In this document: piece by piece, positions 52,705 to 64,000 of the stretch
Numbering within the stretch: position 1 is the stretch's first letter
How the letters are laid out: every line of letters begins with the position of its first letter
NCBI GenBank assembly: GCA_024734555.1
Contig: JANPWX010000209.1
Span: 248,001-312,000, forward strand
Length of the DNA stretch: 64,000 nucleotides
Direction of reading: 5' to 3'
Origin: Trochalopteron elliotii
Lineage: Eukaryota > Chordata > Aves > Passeriformes > Leiothrichidae
Notes under the pieces: generated by a model
Seen by the model: the letters and a program-made list of their open reading frames with translations, nothing else
Told to the model about the DNA's origin: nothing
The model's database searches: none
Made by a program: the position numbers and the translations under genes

Positions 52705-54636
52705 CCTCATTCATACGGCCTCGACCTGCGTAAACCGCTTCCAAAAATGCAGCCTGAAAAGTCATAGAAAACAAACAGAATGGAAACAAACTTCCCTCCC
52801 TCCCACCCCACGACCTGAATATTCACGAGAAGAGAAACACCAATTTATACAAAAACGCAATAAAAAAGAAATATTTACAAATGAAAGGAAAGCCTTCTTG
52901 GTGGCTGCTATCAGAGGTGTCTGACAAGCTGCCATGTGTTCTGGATTGCAGATCACTCTGTTAATTTGTTTGGTTTCTTTTTTTCTCTTTTCTTTTCCTT
53001 TTTGTCCTTGTAATGAGAGAAGAGAGAAAGAGTAAGAAGTTCCCTTACCCCAAAGAGTAGGGGGTGGCATCACAAAGACTCTTCCCCTCTTTCCTCCTTA
53101 ATTTCTTCAGTGAAATATAAGAAAATATTCCCCTCACCAACCTTGCCCACCCTCTCCTCACACACTTTGACTTTACAGGTAAATCCCACCCTCCCCCCTG
53201 CCTCACCTTAAAAAATAAATAAAAGGCCTTCTGTTGGCTTAAAAAGAGAACGGTAAGATAAAATCAACCATGGTGTGGTGAGGAATGTGAGAGAGGTGGC
53301 TTTCAGCTCCAAGTAACGTGGCTCATAAAGACGGGGCTGCCATCTCCCTTATCCTCAGCAGTGTCCCCATGCTCTCAGCACAGGACCCTCTCAACCCTTC
53401 ACCTGGTGGGTCATGGTGACTGAGACACTGCGACTGACCCAGGATAAGCCATAGAGACTTTGCCATATCTCTCAGGATGGGAGAGGTCAGTCCACACCCC
53501 CATCTCAGGAGATAGATGACATATGAAAGGTGTGTTCAGCTTCTCACTCCTACCATTGCTCCTTTTCCTTTAGTTTAACTTGCATCTAAAATGATACAAT
53601 AGAAAGAAAAAACACTCTTATTGATACTAAGTGCACCAGGAAAGCTGTCACTACAACTGCAGGGATGGGAAACCCTAGGCTATTCCAGCTTTACACCTGT
53701 GCTAGTATCTCTCTCTTTCACACAGAGGCACACGCACATGTATACGCAAATCTCAGCTTTTCACATCTTCAGTCTTCAGCACAAGTTTCTGTGCTCTCTG
53801 GCATTTATTCAAGCACATCTCTTCCCAGGAAGACAGGCTGTGTACTTCCTCTGTACATTCAATAGTAAATATACATATGTATTTCCCATGAGTGCGTACA
53901 CCCTCCTCCCATTTCCACATGTGCAAGGAGGCATTGAAACAGTCTGCCAGCACCACCACAACCACACGCAGCCTTCTATGACATTTCTTTTTTCCTTTCC
54001 AGCATTGGCAGAGGGCACCCTATTATTTTTGGTCCAACCTGCTGGCCAAGTGCAGAGAGCAGAAGGATTATGCTCCTTCTTTCTCTCCCATCCTTGCTGA
54101 AAAGACATGCCAAAATGGGTTTGGTGTCCCCCGAAGTGAGAATGAAAAAACTCACCACCTTTCCCTACTCTTAAGCTCTGTTCTACTGTGTTTGTTCTCC
54201 AGACACCTCATAGGATAGTGAGTTCATTTTGCTTTCTTCACAGACATTTCAAGTATAAAGTTATCATATATACTTGCATATAGGCAAACCCATACTATAT
54301 ACTGCTCCCACCCTTGAAGAATGTCAGAATTACTAAGCAGCTCATAGCTAATGAACCAACACTGTTCTTCTTTTCTCAAATCCTTCTTATTTCAATGCAA
54401 ACCATCATCTTTTGTCTGAGTTTGGGAAGCCAACCCCGGAGTCAGGGAGGCTGCTGATCAGCTTTCTCAAACTCAGACTCCACTTCTTCTCTCTCTCTCC
54501 CACTGGTCTGCCATAGATGCAATGGCTGTAATAGCCATAGTGAAACCACTAGCCTGACCTGCAGACGAATCTTCCCTCCCTCCACATCCCCAGCAGACAA
54601 TTCAAAATTTCAGTGAAAAATCTCTCAGCATATATG

Positions 54637-54711
54637 CAAATATATATATACACACATATATATATATTTATATATATATTTATATTTATATATATATATA
54701 TATATATATAT
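54637..54711. repeat. TA-rich microsatellite
   Basis: TATATA blocks are interrupted by CACACA and TTTATATT units, ending with about 13 perfect TA units. It sits about 630-700 bases after the GRIN2B stop codon and would be self-complementary in the RNA. Confidence 0.9.
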
Positions 54712-55338
54712 TTCAGCCCTATAGTCTTCACAAAATAATATAACAAGAACTTCAATATAGCTAACATATAAGTGCATCATCAAGTTAGTCTTGTTATTCT
54801 CCCTTCACTTTCTCCATGTCAAACACTACTCTTTTCTAGGCAGTTTTAGGAAGAGTTGCCTGAGCAAGCATATTCTCCTGCATGTCCATTACACTGCTGC
54901 TGCTGCTGCCTCCTCCTGCCACACACACACATAGACGTGTGCACACATGCCTTTCCCTGCTGGGAGCCAGCAGAAGTGAACACTAAAATCACTGCTGCTC
55001 CTCCTTAGCCCACCCCTTCCCTGCTTTTTTCTCTGCTTCCTGAAACCACAAGCAAGGATATCCAACTCTGACATCACTGTAAAGTGCAATGGCCAGGAAT
55101 GGAAGAGAATGGAAGGAGTGAGAACATGGAAAAAGATATAAAATGGGAGGCTTGGGAAAGGAGGAGGAAGAGGGGAAACCAAAGAAGTGGCACTTGTCAC
55201 CAGTGCTGCACTACTCACAACTCCAGTATCCCACAAACTAAGGACAACTCAGGAAAGTAGCTGATGGGATTGATCCCATCCCACCCTCCCATACTCCACA
55301 TACATCCCCAGTCCCTCCCCATGCTCTTCCCCTCTCAC

Positions 55339-57246
55339 TCAAACATCAGACTCAATACTGGAAAGTTTCTCATAAACATGCCCATTGCTAGAGCCATTGA
55401 AAGCCCTGGGGTTTTTGTTGTTAGGCACACAGGGGTTGGACTGGTTCCCTATACAGATGTCCTTCTGGAAACGGGCTGGCACAGCCCCATGAAGGGCTGA
55501 GACCACCGGCTTGTTGGTGGTGACAATGGCTCGGAAGTCTGGCCTGGCTTTGGGCCCTCCTGCCACCACAGGCTGCCTGAAGAAATAAGATTTGCTGCCG
55601 TGGAGCAAGCATTGGTCATCCCCAAAAGTGGGGATGAAAGGGTTTTGGGTGACCCGGTCAGGGTAGAGCGACTTGCTGAGCATGTAGCCCCCACTGCTGC
55701 CGGGGTTGTTGTGGTGGTGGTAGCTGGTGGCGGGCACTGAGGACTTGTTGTTGGCAAAGGTGGTCTCACTGGCTGGCATCTCAAACATGTGGGCGTAGGG
55801 GCTCCCCTCCAAAAAGCGGCCCTTGTCCTTGAGGCTGACGCTGCGGGGGGCCAGGGCTGAGTCATCTTTCTGTAGGTCCACAAAGGTGTCATAGGAGTGC
55901 TGCCGGCGGAGTTTGTTGCGGTTCTTCTTCTGCACCTTAGAGGCAGAATTGGAAGGGCTCTGAGGATATTTGGAGGAGGAGGTGGCACTGGTGGCCACGG
56001 GCACAGGGGCAGGCGGCTGGTCCAGCTCTTGGAGTGAGTTGTCCTCACTGATGTCATACAGGTTACCCGCTTTCTTGCAAGCCTCACAGCGGATGCAGGC
56101 CTGGCGGGTGGAGTTCTGCCCCACTGTTGATGGCGTATAGTTGTGCAGCTTAGAAGGGCAACTGCGGCAGAAATTAGCCCCGGTCCGGTCTTCCCAGTCT
56201 AGATTGGTCAGGTTCTTCTCCCACGGCGCTGGGACCCCACTCACAACACCATGCTTGTGCTCATTGCCTGCACTAAACTCGCCTGAGCCATGCTTGTGAT
56301 GGGCCCTGTTAGTGCAGGATCCACCCCCTCCTCCTCCTGTGTCGCGTTTAAACTCATCTCCCCTTTCTTTGTAGATATCCGTCAGGTCCACGTGCTCCCA
56401 GTGCGGTGAATTCTCCTTGGTCCGAAACTGGTCAAGGTAGAAGTCCCGTAGCCCTTCCTTGTCCCTGAAGTAGCGCTTGTGGTCAGGTGAGCGGGGTGGG
56501 CGCCGGCGGTAGGCCAGCTCTATCTCATCAAATTCCCTCCGGGACTTGGCGGAGGCTGGGCGCTTCTTCAGGCTGTCCTTGTACTGCTGCTTCCGCCTCT
56601 TGGCTGCATTGCCCTCAATGTTGCCATAGGTGACCGTGTGAGTAGAAATGTCAGAGACATCCGAGCGGATCAGGTCATCATGGGTCCCACTGCCTCCGTA
56701 GCGGTCACTCTTGAAGGAGAACTTGCCATAAAGGTCACCGAGCTGGCTGTGCTTGGCAGGGGGTAACCCCAGGTCCAAGGGCTTCTTCCCAATGGAGCGC
56801 GACTGGGCATTGAAGGGTGGGTTGTCACAGTCATAGAGCCCGTCAATGGAGCTGGTGCTACCAATGCTATGGGGGCGGTGGTGGTGGTGGTAGTGGTCCT
56901 GATACACATTGCTGTCCTTCAGCTGGAGATTGCCGAAGGTCCTTTCCACCTCACTAATATAGTCACTAAAGAGGTTCTCTTCGCAGGGGGGGTTGTTGTA
57001 GGATTTGCAGTCTGAGTGAGTGAAGCTGCGGCGGTGCTCAGAGATATCATAGACAGATGACTCACGGCGGATAAAGTCCAGGGCACTCTGTGGTGAGCCA
57101 TTGACCCCTGACAGGTTGGCCATGTTCTTGGCTGTCCGAAGCAGGCGGAGGATGTTGGAATGGGTGTTGTTCATTGTTGCTGTGGGGGAGTTCATTGCTG
57201 ACTGGCGTTCTTCAATGGCCACACCATGGATGCAGCTGTAGATACC
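55339..57246 (-). CDS. GRIN2B last coding exon, GluN2B cytoplasmic tail
   Basis: This exon encodes 635 residues plus a TGA stop (55339-55341) and makes up most of the intracellular C-terminal domain of the NMDA-receptor subunit GluN2B. The tail anchors the receptor at the synapse and carries phosphorylation sites. The acceptor is TTTCAG at 57252-57247, and the first codon is a whole Gly in phase 0. Visible motifs include a His cluster (YHHHHRPHS, around 56870-56900), a paired Cys segment (CIRCEACKK, around 56075-56095), the CaMKII docking site LRRQHSYD with its Ser at 55896-55894 (human Ser1303), the YEKL endocytic and Fyn site with Tyr at 55374-55372 (human Tyr1472), and the terminal PDZ ligand ESDV, whose upstream Ser is a CK2 target in mammals. 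It is closely similar to the human tail as I remember it, with a longer Gly run near 56330. The frame stays open into the intron up to 57405, but the acceptor shows that part is not coding. Confidence 0.98.
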   Translation of the reverse strand, partial: GIYSCIHGVAIEERQSAMNSPTATMNNTHSNILRLLRTAKNMANLSGVNGSPQSALDFIRRESSVYDISEHRRSFTHSDCKSYNNPPCEENLFSDYISEVERTFGNLQLKDSNVYQDHYHHHHRPHSIGSTSSIDGLYDCDNPPFNAQSRSIGKKPLDLGLPPAKHSQLGDLYGKFSFKSDRYGGSGTHDDLIRSDVSDISTHTVTYGNIEGNAAKRRKQQYKDSLKKRPASAKSRREFDEIELAYRRRPPRSPDHKRYFRDKEGLRDFYLDQFRTKENSPHWEHVDLTDIYKERGDEFKRDTGGGGGGSCTNRAHHKHGSGEFSAGNEHKHGVVSGVPAPWEKNLTNLDWEDRTGANFCRSCPSKLHNYTPSTVGQNSTRQACIRCEACKKAGNLYDISEDNSLQELDQPPAPVPVATSATSSSKYPQSPSNSASKVQKKNRNKLRRQHSYDTFVDLQKDDSALAPRSVSLKDKGRFLEGSPYAHMFEMPASETTFANNKSSVPATSYHHHNNPGSSGGYMLSKSLYPDRVTQNPFIPTFGDDQCLLHGSKSYFFRQPVVAGGPKARPDFRAIVTTNKPVVSALHGAVPARFQKDICIGNQSNPCVPNNKNPRAFNGSSNGHVYEKLSSIESDV

Positions 57247-64000
<6,754 letters not shown>

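Larger units (their letters stand above)
35673..52879 (-). promoter_or_regulatory. Six Pumilio-type motifs (UGUAAAUA) in the 3' UTR
   Basis: The minus-strand motif TGTAAATA occurs at 52872-52879, 48957-48964, 47063-47070, 37915-37922, 36043-36050 and 35673-35680. This is the core Pumilio recognition element UGUANAUA. I found no plus-strand copies of this 8-mer in the same span by eye. Pumilio proteins repress mRNAs through such 3' UTR sites. Binding here is inferred, not shown. Confidence 0.45.
35595..55338 (-). other. Inferred very long 3' UTR of GRIN2B
   Basis: This follows the GRIN2B stop codon on the minus strand. No other gene is visible, and blocks of AT-rich, UTR-like sequence recur along it (for example 52,700-53,000, 51,650-51,730, 48,640-49,000, 43,040-43,340 and 35,600-36,050). 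AATAAA signals on the GRIN2B strand end several of these blocks. The farthest one I favour is at 35617-35612, giving about 19.7 kb of UTR. From memory, human GRIN2B has transcript models with a 3' UTR of roughly 25 kb, so a very long UTR is plausible in a bird. The true extent cannot be fixed from sequence alone. Shorter isoforms ending near 48,640 or 43,040 are also possible. Confidence 0.5.

Noticed and set aside
55449..56087. A 212-codon frame on the minus strand inside the last GRIN2B exon, in a different phase.
   Set aside because: It overlaps the well-supported GluN2B coding frame, and its Pro/Thr/Ser-rich translation is what a shifted reading of GC-rich coding sequence gives. There is no independent start context or homology.

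Overview
The window is vertebrate nuclear DNA, most likely from a songbird (passerine). It carries the 3' end of GRIN2B, which encodes the NMDA-receptor subunit GluN2B, on the minus strand. The bird assignment rests on three CR1 LINE fragments, and on endogenous-retrovirus LTRs that begin TGTCCTGGTTT or TGTCTTGGTTT, which I recall as abundant in passerine genomes. No prokaryotic gene, CRISPR array, rRNA or tRNA gene is visible.

Layout. Bases 1-35,600 are a gene desert downstream of GRIN2B. Its only clear contents are retroelements: an ERV remnant with one full LTR, a tRNA-Gly primer binding site and a gag-position reading frame (8602-10091); two solo LTRs with intact TG...CA ends and target-site duplications (10598-11440 and 30213-30961); two CR1 3' ends (about 19146-19189 and 24700-25107); and simple repeats. 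From about 55,338 down to perhaps 35,595 I infer the GRIN2B 3' UTR. It would be nearly 20 kb long, with several candidate poly(A) signals and Pumilio-type motifs that I found only on the GRIN2B strand.

The coding part has the last three coding exons, all with canonical splice sites: 61280-61093 (end of the ligand-binding S2 lobe), 59322-59084 (last S2 residues, M4 helix, start of the cytoplasmic tail) and 57246-55339 (the rest of the long tail, ending in the PDZ ligand ESDV and a TGA stop). Splice phases match across both introns. The rest, up to 64,000, is intron with a same-strand CR1 fragment (61404-62228).

No bacterial-style system exists here. The most unusual items are the ERV remnant, which has integration-type ends and a target duplication but no real second LTR; its hydrophobic gag-position reading frame; and the very long putative GRIN2B 3' UTR.
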